DNA of 64,000 nucleotides from Nematocida ironsii (Eukaryota; Microsporidia), in contig LTDK01000160.1 of the NCBI GenBank assembly GCA_001642415.1, positions 385 through 64,384 of the forward strand, read 5' to 3'. Positions 56,166 to 64,000 of the stretch are shown here, piece by piece. A program made the position numbers and the translations under genes. Within the stretch, counting starts at the first letter, position 1, and each line of letters opens with the position of its first letter. The notes below the pieces were generated by a model that saw only the letters and a list, made by a program, of their open reading frames with translations, was not told the origin of the DNA and did not search any database.

Positions 56166-57830
56166 TTTTCTAAGACCCTCGAACTTTATGTTAATTGTTG
56201 GCTCTCTGTGGGCACGCGGAGACCATATACGTCTCAGCGGTGGAATTGTGCCTTTTGAAGCAATGGACCAATTAGAGTGATAGTAATATATGAGTATGCA
56301 TCATTTGTGATGTGAATACGCTTGCAGCGATTATAAATGGTGGAAGCGAAAACTATATAAGAGTTTCCGAATTTTAATAAAGAAGAGTTTAGTTATTACA
56401 AATAAGAGTTTACACTTACGAGGAAGAGGGAAAAATCAGCTGGTATAAATCTCTAGTATGTGGTTGTATTGTTTTGAGGAGGTTACAAATTGTTTTTAGT
56501 GTCATGTTTTTATGTAAGTAATAAATAGTTGAATAAGTTAGCAAAGTTAAATTATAAACTAGCATATAATAACTTGTATGTGCATGCCATACATACACCA
56601 GGCCCGCATGATTTAATTCTCTTCTTATTAGATTGTCATACTATACACAGATATACACTAACTAATTATACTATAATTATACTTTTTTCATTTTTTTCTG
56701 ACAGGATATTTTTTTAATTTTATTCCTGAATTATAATAGGATTGATGAAGTGATGGATGGAGGAAGAAGTTAAGGAACAAGGGGGTCACAAGCCGGCTGG
56801 CCCCCACACCGAACACGTAGCCAACCAATCTGGCCACAGGTGATTTTGTTTCGGACTGACCCACAAAGCTGAGTGTTTCCAGACCGAACAATGTATTTGT
56901 ATATGGCTGAGAAGTCTCTCGCCCTGTGGATAAAATTTAAATTTCGTTCTCTATTTATACCCCACATATTTCCCACTTCCTCTTTGGGACGCAACTTTTC
57001 CTTTTACGGTAAGTATACCCCTGCAACCCGACATAACCCGAATATTTGGGCCATTTTCTGGCCATTTTCCTTACTTTTCATACCCCTGCAGCAGAGTTTT
57101 TCGTCAGGTTATTTTTGCGAAGGGGCTCTTCAAAGAAGGCCAAGAATGTATGGCATGCAAGGAGGGTAGGAATAAATAGAGGAGAGAGTTAGTAAAGATG
57201 TGTGCGTATAATATACAAATTTGTGAGAGTGGATGCAAACATTTCATTGTTAACTATTAGTTATGATAGTGGGAGTGGCTATAATTCTAGTATGTGGTGG
57301 AGCATAGAGGTAGACACTCTATATTAGTGTGAATTGGCTAGGCGTGTGATTTCTATGTGATTATAGGATTATTGCGTTTAATATAGTAGTAATAGAAATA
57401 AAAGCATAAAGGAGGAAGAGAAAAAAGAAGAAGAAGAAAGTGTTAGAAAGGAAAGAAGATTCACATTTTAATAGTTAAAATAGAAAAAACCCGAAATATA
57501 CAATTTAACATTAATATAGGTATAATAATTAATATAATATATATTGACATATTATGTACTGTTTATGGTGATCTATCTGTTTATATGCGATTTTGTAAAT
57601 TTACCCTTTAGATCTATTTTTGCTTCTGTGTGAATAGATCTACATATATGCTGTTTTATGTGTATAATGGGTTTGTGCTCTTACTATGCCATTAATATTA
57701 ATATTTTTAGTTTTTTCTATTTTTAGAATTAATGTGGTATATAAGGAATTATTTCGTAGAATGGATAGACATTTTTTATATTTTATGATATTAAATATTA
57801 AAACATTAAATAAAATAACTCAGTTATTAT
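56166..57830. other. Gene-poor tract, including a GC-richer island
   Basis: The largest gap between confident genes. About 56750-57180 is unusually GC-rich with a GGGGG...CCCCC hairpin (~56779-56806), the splice-like word GGTAAGTATA (57008-57017) and ATAACCCGAAT (57033-57043). Three overlapping short frames exist but none has a recognised product. A purine-rich run lies at ~57410-57450 and AACCCGAAAT at ~57488-57497. Decayed mobile element or an RNA gene are both possible. Confidence 0.4.
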
Positions 57831-57950
57831 ATGCATAGTAATAAACACAAGATCATCCCAAAAAAACAGAAGGGCTGGGTTCAAGGCAAATTGAAGGGCG
57901 AAACATCTAGAAGCACTAGCAGTATTATTGAAATATTTGGTATAAACTAA
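57831..57950 (+). CDS. Possible small basic protein (39 aa)
   Basis: ATG 57831 to TAA 57948-57950 encodes a Lys-rich peptide ('HKIIPKKQKGWVQGKLKGE') followed by a Ser-rich tail. The frame is much less AT-rich than the DNA around it and ends only 22 nt before the convergent Arc1-like gene. A small ribosome- or RNA-associated protein is conceivable; no family recognised. Confidence 0.45.
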   Translation: MHSNKHKIIPKKQKGWVQGKLKGETSRSTSSIIEIFGIN

Positions 57951-57971
57951 ATGATTTATTTATTACATATC

Positions 57972-58937
57972 TTATGATACTGTTCCATTGTCTATTCCTT
58001 CCACCAAAACTGGCTTTCCTTGTATTTCTGTTTCTAAGTCATTGTAAACTAATTTTCCTCTTTTTATAGCAATCCGTTCAAAAAAGACCTCAAGAGTTTT
58101 TCTAGACGCATCGCCTGTCTTAATAGAGAAGGGAACTAGTTTGTCAAGTGGATAGTTCAGCAGGCCCAATCTATCTCCATTACTCTCAGTAAATATCACA
58201 GATCCATTGTTTTCTTCTTGGCTCTTCCCAAATAAAATCATTCCAAATGATTTGGTTCCTTTAAAGGAAACTGACTTTAGGTTTACAGTAAACAAACAGC
58301 ACGCATCAAGAAGTCTGCTTTTTTCAAACTTTCCCTTTAAACCACTTACTATGGTCCTTTTCTCTGTCTTAAAATCAACATTCTCTATGAAAAGGGTATC
58401 TGCCTCTGGATGATCCATAATTGACTCAATCTTTCCAGAAAGAATCACCAGCTTGTAGAAATCAGCAATTACTCTGACCATATTCCTTTCTACAAATATT
58501 TCTCCAGTCTCTCTGCAGTACGCTTTCTGGTATCTTTCATGTATATCTGCTAGCTTATCTACTAGGTGATCTCCAACTTTGTTTAGAATTTGCCCCTCAA
58601 AAAGCCACTTTCTTATTTTTGATATGGCAAGAATGTTATCTATTCTTTCTTCTGGACCGCTTGCCACATATGCTAGCATCTGCTGTGGTCTAAGCCCAAT
58701 TACACTGGATATGCTGCTAATTGTTTCCTCATCAATATTTTTCTCTCGGAATAAATGCGCTATGCATCTGGCCGGCCCCTTTATTTTCTTTCCATCAGTG
58801 TCTGTGAGAATTGTATCTAGCTCAGGAACTATTTCAACATCAATTTTTACGAACTTCGTTATTATGTGGATGTAAGAATGTTCTGCTGCCAATTTTAATT
58901 TTGGGAAAGTTTCTTTGCACGCTGTGCTTTGCTGCAT
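57972..58937 (-). CDS. ARC1: Arc1/AIMP1-like tRNA-binding protein (EMAP-II domain)
   Basis: A 321-aa protein. The frame extends to 58946 but begins with TTG; ATG 58937 is used. Residues ~170-321 form an EMAP-II/tRNA-binding OB fold: 'LSGKIESIMDHPEADTLFIENVDFKTEKRTIVSGLKGKF', 'CCLFTVNLKSVSFKGTKSFGMILFGKS', 'DRLGLLNYPLDKLVPFSIKTG'. The N-terminal ~130 residues resemble the GST-like assembly domain of Arc1. Such proteins deliver tRNA to Met- and Glu-tRNA synthetases. A free C-domain of Tyr- or Met-tRNA synthetase is the alternative, but no catalytic domain is attached here. Confidence 0.88.
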   Translation of the reverse strand: MQQSTACKETFPKLKLAAEHSYIHIITKFVKIDVEIVPELDTILTDTDGKKIKGPARCIAHLFREKNIDEETISSISSVIGLRPQQMLAYVASGPEERIDNILAISKIRKWLFEGQILNKVGDHLVDKLADIHERYQKAYCRETGEIFVERNMVRVIADFYKLVILSGKIESIMDHPEADTLFIENVDFKTEKRTIVSGLKGKFEKSRLLDACCLFTVNLKSVSFKGTKSFGMILFGKSQEENNGSVIFTESNGDRLGLLNYPLDKLVPFSIKTGDASRKTLEVFFERIAIKRGKLVYNDLETEIQGKPVLVEGIDNGTVS

Positions 58938-59229
58938 GGAGGACAAATAATTTATTTTTTTATTTTTGAATAATTGTACTATGGTTTCAGTACTCTAAAA
59001 AGTAATCAGCAACAGCCCAAACTAACAAACCAAATAATACAAAAGATATAAATAATTTATTATTATTTTTATTTATAAAGCAAAAGAGAAAACAAAAACA
59101 ATCTTTAATTTGACAGCATCGGAAGAAAAGATATCATAATCAATTTAAAGTTAATATCAATGTGTATTTGATGAAAAACAGGAGATTTATTTGAACAAAT
59201 AGATAAATATAGAAAAAAATTGAAAAAAT

Positions 59230-60069
59230 ATGAAGACATTCAGCAAGAACTTAACTATAAAGCTTATTTTGACTATTGCACATATGGGGCTGCTATATAT
59301 AATAATGTTTATGGAGAGAGGAAAATGGCACTGTAGTTTGATTGCACTTATAGCAGGCACATTTGCCTTTAAAAGTGTTGCCATTGCAGGCGCGGCAGTT
59401 CTTTCTGCGAATTTTGTAAGATATTCTAGTTCTATGACCACGCTGCCCATGATAGGGATAGTTGCTTCTTCTATATCGGATACAATGAAGGACATGTGCA
59501 TAGATAATGAAAACTCAATTGCATTAGAAGGAAATGTGAAGGCAATTGAGGAAAATTCAATAGTTTATACAAATAAAGATAGTAATGCAACACAAATCAC
59601 GACAGAAAGCACAGAGACACAAGAAAGCCAGGAAAGCCAAGAAGCCCAGAAAAGCAGAAAAGTATCTAAAAATCCAGATGAGTCGCCAATTCAAAATAGC
59701 AGCAGCACAAAGAAAAAGGCGAATCTAAAATCTAGATACAAATATTTATTCAAGAAAATTAATGAAAACTATTCAGATATTGATTATGCAGATGAGTTCT
59801 TTGATAAATGTTTTTATTATATGCTAAAAAATATCGATCAAGTAAAAGAGAATCTAGTAGAAAACGGAGAGAATGAAGAATATTCTAGCGAGTTAGAAGA
59901 TCCAGATGAAAATGATGATGTAACTGACAGTAGAAGTGATGATGTAACTGATAGTAGAAAATTATCCCATAGCAATGAAAGTGGCAGTGGAACAGACTCA
60001 AAAAATCAGCAGAGCGTTTTATCTGATAGTTTTAAAGAGAATAGTGATAGTGATTCAGCATCTTATTAA
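59230..60069 (+). CDS. Acidic membrane protein with an in-frame stop near the C-terminus
   Basis: A 279-aa protein. The first ~90 residues hold two or three hydrophobic segments ('LTIKLILTIAHMGLLYIIMF', 'CSLIALIAGTFAFKSVAIAGAAVLSANF'); the rest is soluble, Ser/Glu/Asp-rich, with direct repeats 'ETQESQESQEAQKS' and 'DDVTDSR' twice. After the TAA at 60067-60069 the same frame stays open for 33 more codons ('DWENEDANVPEPEPKKYSAPGFFDYIASFLGIS') to a TAA at 60169-60171, in the same acidic style. A recent nonsense mutation, readthrough or a sequencing error could explain this. Function unknown; divergent from Arc1-like by 292 nt. Confidence 0.7.
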   Translation: MKTFSKNLTIKLILTIAHMGLLYIIMFMERGKWHCSLIALIAGTFAFKSVAIAGAAVLSANFVRYSSSMTTLPMIGIVASSISDTMKDMCIDNENSIALEGNVKAIEENSIVYTNKDSNATQITTESTETQESQESQEAQKSRKVSKNPDESPIQNSSSTKKKANLKSRYKYLFKKINENYSDIDYADEFFDKCFYYMLKNIDQVKENLVENGENEEYSSELEDPDENDDVTDSRSDDVTDSRKLSHSNESGSGTDSKNQQSVLSDSFKENSDSDSASY

Positions 60070-60171
60070 GATTGGGAAAATGAAGACGCGAATGTGCCGG
60101 AGCCGGAGCCAAAAAAGTATTCGGCTCCTGGATTTTTTGACTATATAGCATCTTTTCTAGGCATTTCATAA

Positions 60172-60917
60172 AAAGCGAATACACAATGATCTTTTTATGG
60201 AGTTTAACAGTATTTAGGAAGAATTTAAAACAAACTTAGTTAGAAAAAGAAGTGTAAAAGAAAACAATTTTAATATATATGTGATTATTATAAAAGATAT
60301 TAATTTTTTGGCTATCCAGAAAAACAAAAGGATGCTATTTATACTCTTGCTACTTGGAATGAGTAACTGATAAAAATGCTTTTATGTTTGCATAGCTACC
60401 GACGCTTATAATACTCTAATTACAACAGCACACCCGAAAATCTGAAATAATACTTATATATATAAACAACTCCATTCAATAGTTTCTTACTGTTTTATTA
60501 ACAGCAAATTGTTCATTAAGACAGCGAAACTGCACATATATTATTTAAGAGAGAGTTACCATGTATATAACATACACAGCACCATATAAGCATTTTAAGA
60601 TAAGTAGTGATTCAATAAATTCAATTAATTGCATTCTTTTTATAGTTTATGCTCTTTCTCATATGAAAAAAGATACTATGTATCCGTATATAAATATAAT
60701 AAGATCAAAAATACAGTGCTAAACAAACAGGCACAGGCTAGAAGGGTATATATTAAATAAATATAATGTTTTAAAAACTTCATGCTAATTTATATAGTAA
60801 TATACTAACACTGGACAGATTCTGGAGAGATTTCTTGTATAACTAACATATTCATTGAGTTAGCATTCTTAGATATTCTATTTTAGATACTCTGGGTTAT
60901 GTCAATATTAGAGCATT
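60172..60917. other. Intergenic, nothing recognised
   Basis: Convergent AT-rich spacer of ~750 nt; one CACCCGAAAAT word near 60432. No gene or RNA seen. Confidence 0.35.
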
Positions 60918-62021
60918 TTAAGAGCTTTCATCTGAAAATAGTTTGAATAGGCATTCTCTCATATGGTTATTGTTTTTATATCGAATTATTCTGCATTCTT
61001 CCATTGGATCTTTCAGAGTAGGAGTTGTTTCATGAGCCAGCACTGTTAGTCTGCTTTGCAAATAGTCTACTATTTTTAATGGAAAGTCAAATCTACACTC
61101 ATGCGTAGATATGCCAAAATCAACAACTGAAAGAAGATCTAAATAATCTGTGTAGTCTAGAAATAGGTGGACAATCTGGACGCTGCTTTTTCCCAATGAT
61201 ATCTTTTCTTTCGTTGTTACAAACAAAATACCACCAGAGGGAACTAATATGCGACTTACTTCTTTTAGAAGCTTTTCAATGTTCTCTTCTTTCGAACAGC
61301 TTGTGCTGCAGACCCCCATGCGCACAGACATATTTATGCCAAGAAGATCATCTTTATATTCAGGATATTTTTTAGCTAAAAATGTAAATAGTTCTCTTCT
61401 TGTTTTACTTTTTGGAAAGATTATTTCGTCAGATTTTTTATAAATGGTCTGCCGGATCTCTATGTCTGTCAAAAGTTGCAGGGACCCAATGCGATGATTT
61501 ATAAAATATTTGTGCATGCTGGATGTGACACAAATATTCTCTACTCTTCTAGCAATTAAAAGATCAAATTTTTCCATCCACCCTGTGGCTATTCTGTGCC
61601 AATCTACTATAACACGAATACCCAGTAACTTTGCAAATAGAACAGGAACTACAAGAGTCGGTGTAGGAGGAACAACAAATATAACAGTTCCCCATGGGCT
61701 ATAAAATATATCCTCTTTAATAGAAGCTCGCCGATGGGTACTATATATATGCATTTTATACCTATACAGATGTATAAGGCTTATGACTGTTATATAAATA
61801 TATTTGATCATAAGAAATAGCCCTTTAAGAAGAAATGGCTTGTTTTTGCATATAATATTTTCAACATAAGAAATATTTAACAGCTTTTCTTGAGACTCCG
61901 AGTGGGATCTGTGCCCTCGATATGATACTATATTAACTGCGTCCTGATTTTTGCTTATATACTTTGCAATTCCTAATGTACGCCCTGATTGATCAATTGG
62001 TGCTAGATTTATAATCAACAT
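60918..62021 (-). CDS. ALG1: Alg1-like beta-1,4-mannosyltransferase
   Basis: A 367-aa GT-B glycosyltransferase. Alg1 adds the first mannose to dolichol-PP-GlcNAc2 on the cytosolic face of the ER. Blocks: 'VPPTPTLVVPVLFAKLLGIRVIVDWHRIATG' (family 'PP..P.L......... LIIDWHN.GY'), 'NICVTSSMHKYF', and 'VHLFLDYTDYLDLLSVVDFGISTHECRFDFPLKIVDYLQSRLTVLAHE' (family 'LDYEDYP.LL..ADLGV.LH.SSSGLDLPMKVVDM'). A hydrophobic stretch lies at ~63-88. It is shorter than yeast Alg1 (449 aa). Its ATG is 46 nt from that of iPGM. Confidence 0.9.
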   Translation of the reverse strand: MLIINLAPIDQSGRTLGIAKYISKNQDAVNIVSYRGHRSHSESQEKLLNISYVENIICKNKPFLLKGLFLMIKYIYITVISLIHLYRYKMHIYSTHRRASIKEDIFYSPWGTVIFVVPPTPTLVVPVLFAKLLGIRVIVDWHRIATGWMEKFDLLIARRVENICVTSSMHKYFINHRIGSLQLLTDIEIRQTIYKKSDEIIFPKSKTRRELFTFLAKKYPEYKDDLLGINMSVRMGVCSTSCSKEENIEKLLKEVSRILVPSGGILFVTTKEKISLGKSSVQIVHLFLDYTDYLDLLSVVDFGISTHECRFDFPLKIVDYLQSRLTVLAHETTPTLKDPMEECRIIRYKNNNHMRECLFKLFSDESS

Positions 62022-62067
62022 GCCTTATTTAAATATTTTCATTAGATTAGTAATTAAAATATTCTAA
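62022..62067. promoter_or_regulatory. 46-nt divergent promoter region
   Basis: Separates the Alg1 and iPGM start codons on opposite strands. All A/T except six bases; contains TTATTTAAATATTTTC and TTAAAATATTC. Confidence 0.4.
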
Positions 62068-63633
62068 ATGGAAAACAAATGCTGTCTAATAGTGCTTGAT
62101 GGCTGGGGGTATAACGAAACCAAGTCTCCGGACATAACAGATGGTGTGCTGCTGGCTAACCCAAAAACTATGCGATCTCTTTGTAACACGTACTATAGTA
62201 CACTATTATATGCGCATGGTACGTATGTTGGTCTTTTATCAGATAATGAAATGGGTAATTCAGAAGTAGGGCATTTAACACTGGGGTCAGGCCGAGTGAT
62301 AGTTCAAGACAGTGTAAGGATCAGAAATACACTGGCAGGGGATTCTTCATCAATTGCTGCCAAGTTATTCCCTAGTGCCATAGACTCTGTCCATATATTT
62401 GGCATTCTATCAGATGGTGGGATACACGGGCATTGGCATAATATTCGAGACATAGCTATAATTGCATCTAAGTATTGTAAGAGAGTATACGTTCACAGTG
62501 TATCAGATGGAAGAGACACACAGCCAGAGATGTATCTAACATATCTTGATGCATTTATAGAAAGCGTTCCAGATAATGTCTGGATAGTTTCTGTTTCAGG
62601 GAGATTCTATGCAATGGACAGAGACAAAAGAAATGAGCGAACTGATGCATACTTTAATGCAATCACTACTCCAACTACGAATAGTATTGCTGAGAATATA
62701 GACAAAGAAAAGTGCATAGAAGGAATAAGAGCACACATTGCCAGCTCATACTCGCAAGGGGTATCAGATGAGTTTATAGAGCCAGTGTGTTTTGCTGGTT
62801 GGATAGAAAACACGTCTTCTGTTATTATAACAAATTTTCGTGCAGACAGGATTAGACAGATATACAGCAAATTCAGCCAATATACAGTAACATACACAAT
62901 GACAAGGCTGTACAACGACCAAGATGGGTCAAGAGTATTGTTTGAGCGGCCTTCTATAAGCGATGCTCTTGGGGACATTATTGAAGAAAAAGGAATGCGG
63001 CAGGTGAGGATTGCAGAGAGCGAAAAGCAAGCACATGTAACCTTTTTCTTTGATGGTGGGAAGGACAAAAGCAGAAAAAACCAGCAAATAATTATTCATC
63101 CCAGCAAGAAGGTTTCTACATTTGATTTGGCGCCAGAAATGGAGGCTTCTTTAGTGTCCCAGTCCATTCAGAATAGCATGGAAGAAGGAATTGACTTTAT
63201 TCTAGCCAACTTTGCTAACTGTGATATGGTGGGCCATACTGGATTAGTTGAGCCAACTGTGGCTGCAGTAAAAGCAGTAGATGAGCAGATACATAATATA
63301 TATACAGCAGCAAAAAAATATAATTACAATCTAATAATAACTGCTGATCATGGAAATGCAGAAATAATGAAGAATAAAGATGGTATAGTCAAATCACACA
63401 GCAAAAACAGAGTACCACTTATAGTTATACAAAACACCCAGTTCCAAGATACTCTAGCCACCACAGCAGATGATTTTTTTTTTAAACAAAGCCATAATTA
63501 TTCCCTAAAGGATGTGGCACCAACCATACTAGACATTATGCAGATAGAAAAGCCAGATTCTATGACTGGGCAGTCTTTGATGGCCAGTTTGCACACAAAT
63601 TCAAATAAACTTGACGAGCATTGTACAAAGTAG
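62068..63633 (+). CDS. gpmI: 2,3-bisphosphoglycerate-independent phosphoglycerate mutase (iPGM)
   Basis: A 521-aa two-domain metalloenzyme of glycolysis that interconverts 3- and 2-phosphoglycerate. 'IVLDGWGYNE' puts the first metal-binding Asp at residue 11, and 'DNEMGNSEVGHLTLGSGR' the catalytic Ser at 65. 'HVSVDGRDTQP'-like 'HSVSDGRDTQPEMYL', 'GRFYAMDRDKRNERTDAYFNAI' and 'NFADCDMVGHTG'-like 'NFANCDMVGHTG' with 'ITADHGNAE' are the other active-site blocks. Length is typical (~510-520 aa). iPGM is unrelated to the cofactor-dependent mutase of yeast; it occurs in bacteria, some fungi and nematodes. Confidence 0.97.
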   Translation: MENKCCLIVLDGWGYNETKSPDITDGVLLANPKTMRSLCNTYYSTLLYAHGTYVGLLSDNEMGNSEVGHLTLGSGRVIVQDSVRIRNTLAGDSSSIAAKLFPSAIDSVHIFGILSDGGIHGHWHNIRDIAIIASKYCKRVYVHSVSDGRDTQPEMYLTYLDAFIESVPDNVWIVSVSGRFYAMDRDKRNERTDAYFNAITTPTTNSIAENIDKEKCIEGIRAHIASSYSQGVSDEFIEPVCFAGWIENTSSVIITNFRADRIRQIYSKFSQYTVTYTMTRLYNDQDGSRVLFERPSISDALGDIIEEKGMRQVRIAESEKQAHVTFFFDGGKDKSRKNQQIIIHPSKKVSTFDLAPEMEASLVSQSIQNSMEEGIDFILANFANCDMVGHTGLVEPTVAAVKAVDEQIHNIYTAAKKYNYNLIITADHGNAEIMKNKDGIVKSHSKNRVPLIVIQNTQFQDTLATTADDFFFKQSHNYSLKDVAPTILDIMQIEKPDSMTGQSLMASLHTNSNKLDEHCTK

Positions 63634-63724
63634 AGCTTCAGCAAAATAAACATTTTTATAAGAATGCTTAGCATAGGCCAAGCTAAAAATAAATGACATT
63701 GTTAAGAATATTTAAATTTTTAGA

Positions 63725-64000
63725 ATGGAGAGTACTGCAGAAGATATAATTCAGGGCGTAATTCCATTACCTAGCGTATATTTAGAGAAAATGCTCACAG
63801 ATCCACCAAGAAGAAATAAGAACGCTTTATTTGATGGGCTAGTTGCATCTTCTAAAATCATTTCTTCTTTGGTCCAGTCAATCCCCATGCCATGGGAGGA
63901 CGACAGAGCGCTTACATGTGTATATACAACAGATGGAATAATATTGGACTGTAGCTGGAAGAAGTCAGAAGATAGTATAAATTATAAGTGCAAATGGCTG
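63725..64000 (+). CDS. PRP8: Probable Prp8 (U5 snRNP) N-terminus, truncated by the window
   Basis: Ninety-two codons from ATG 63725 to the window end without a stop. 'PLPSVYLEKML' and 'SSLVQSIPMPWEDDRALTCVYTTDGIILD' align with the Prp8 segment 'LP.EH..KII.DH' ... '[25 protein letters not shown]'. Order and spacing agree, although the region between is shorter. Prp8 is the central scaffold of the spliceosome, over 2000 residues long, so most of the gene would lie outside. The match rests on short blocks; another protein with a PMPWE motif cannot be excluded. Confidence 0.55.
   Translation, partial: MESTAEDIIQGVIPLPSVYLEKMLTDPPRRNKNALFDGLVASSKIISSLVQSIPMPWEDDRALTCVYTTDGIILDCSWKKSEDSINYKCKWL

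Noticed and set aside
57008..57085. Candidate spliceosomal intron GTAAGTATA...CTGCAG
   Set aside because: No convincing coding exon on either side, so only reported as part of the GC-rich island.
57870..57890. GGGTTCAAGGC resembling a tRNA T-loop
   Set aside because: No pairing acceptor or D arm around it; it lies in the 39-aa ORF.
1..64000. CRISPR array, prophage, rRNA operon or bacterial operon structure
   Set aside because: No regularly spaced repeats, phage genes, rRNA sequence or Shine-Dalgarno pattern; the gene set is eukaryotic.

Overview
This window reads as a stretch of a compact, AT-rich, intron-poor nuclear genome of a microsporidian, most likely the genus Nematocida (parasites of nematodes). 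The evidence is a purely eukaryotic gene set (IleRS, SRP54, Rab GDI, RPL3, Epl1, Caf40, Apc6, DcpS, Alg1) in uninterrupted, slightly shortened ORFs, short AT-rich spacers, and several large lineage-specific secreted or membrane proteins. Two of these, plus one broken relative, share 'LLLSEG' and 'HNDWSK' blocks, as expected for the Nematocida-type expanded host-exposed family. That family and genus assignment is from memory and was not searched.

Layout. 1-93: 3' piece of an LTR. 0.7-2.4 kb: Elp4-like and Mn-SOD-like genes. 3-5 kb: tandem pair of related multipass membrane proteins. 5.5-11 kb: Apc6/Cdc16-like TPR protein, thymidylate kinase, coiled-coil protein, telobox-Myb protein, second coiled-coil protein. 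11.7-16.6 kb: IleRS and SRP54, divergent. 16.9-35 kb: a block rich in lineage-specific membrane or secreted proteins (multipass protein, two ~965-aa single-pass proteins, two large family members, one secreted 369-aa protein) interrupted only by Rab GDI. 35.7-40.3 kb: unknown 711-aa protein, Epl1, a possible 46-aa gene, bacterial-type CMP kinase. 40.5-42.4 kb: solo LTR and a decayed large-family copy. 43.4-54.2 kb: Caf40/CNOT9, PSP1 protein, RPL3, DcpS, a tRNA-like element, Hsp104/ClpB, propeller-like protein. 54.7-57.2 kb: second, diverged solo LTR against the stop codon of a tail-anchored protein, then a gene-poor repeat-bearing tract. 57.8-64 kb: small ORF, Arc1/EMAP-II-like protein, a membrane protein with an in-frame stop, Alg1, iPGM, and the first 92 codons of a likely Prp8.

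The most unusual signals are non-coding. Solo LTRs with TG..CA ends and (in one case perfect) 5-bp target duplications show LTR-retrotransposon activity; one is inserted directly against a copy of the other striking element, the motif TTTCGGGTTAT/ATAACCCGAAA. This motif occurs some twenty times in the spacers and clusters on both sides of the gene for the telobox-Myb protein, a plausible candidate to bind it.

The identified genes cover translation (IleRS, Arc1, RPL3), secretion (SRP54, GDI, Alg1), mRNA decay and chromatin (DcpS, Caf40, Epl1), nucleotide kinases, glycolysis (iPGM) and stress (SOD, Hsp104). Coordinates use the first plausible ATG; several longer frames begin with non-ATG codons or AT-rich leader sequence and were trimmed. 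Function calls come from reading motifs; no database search was run.
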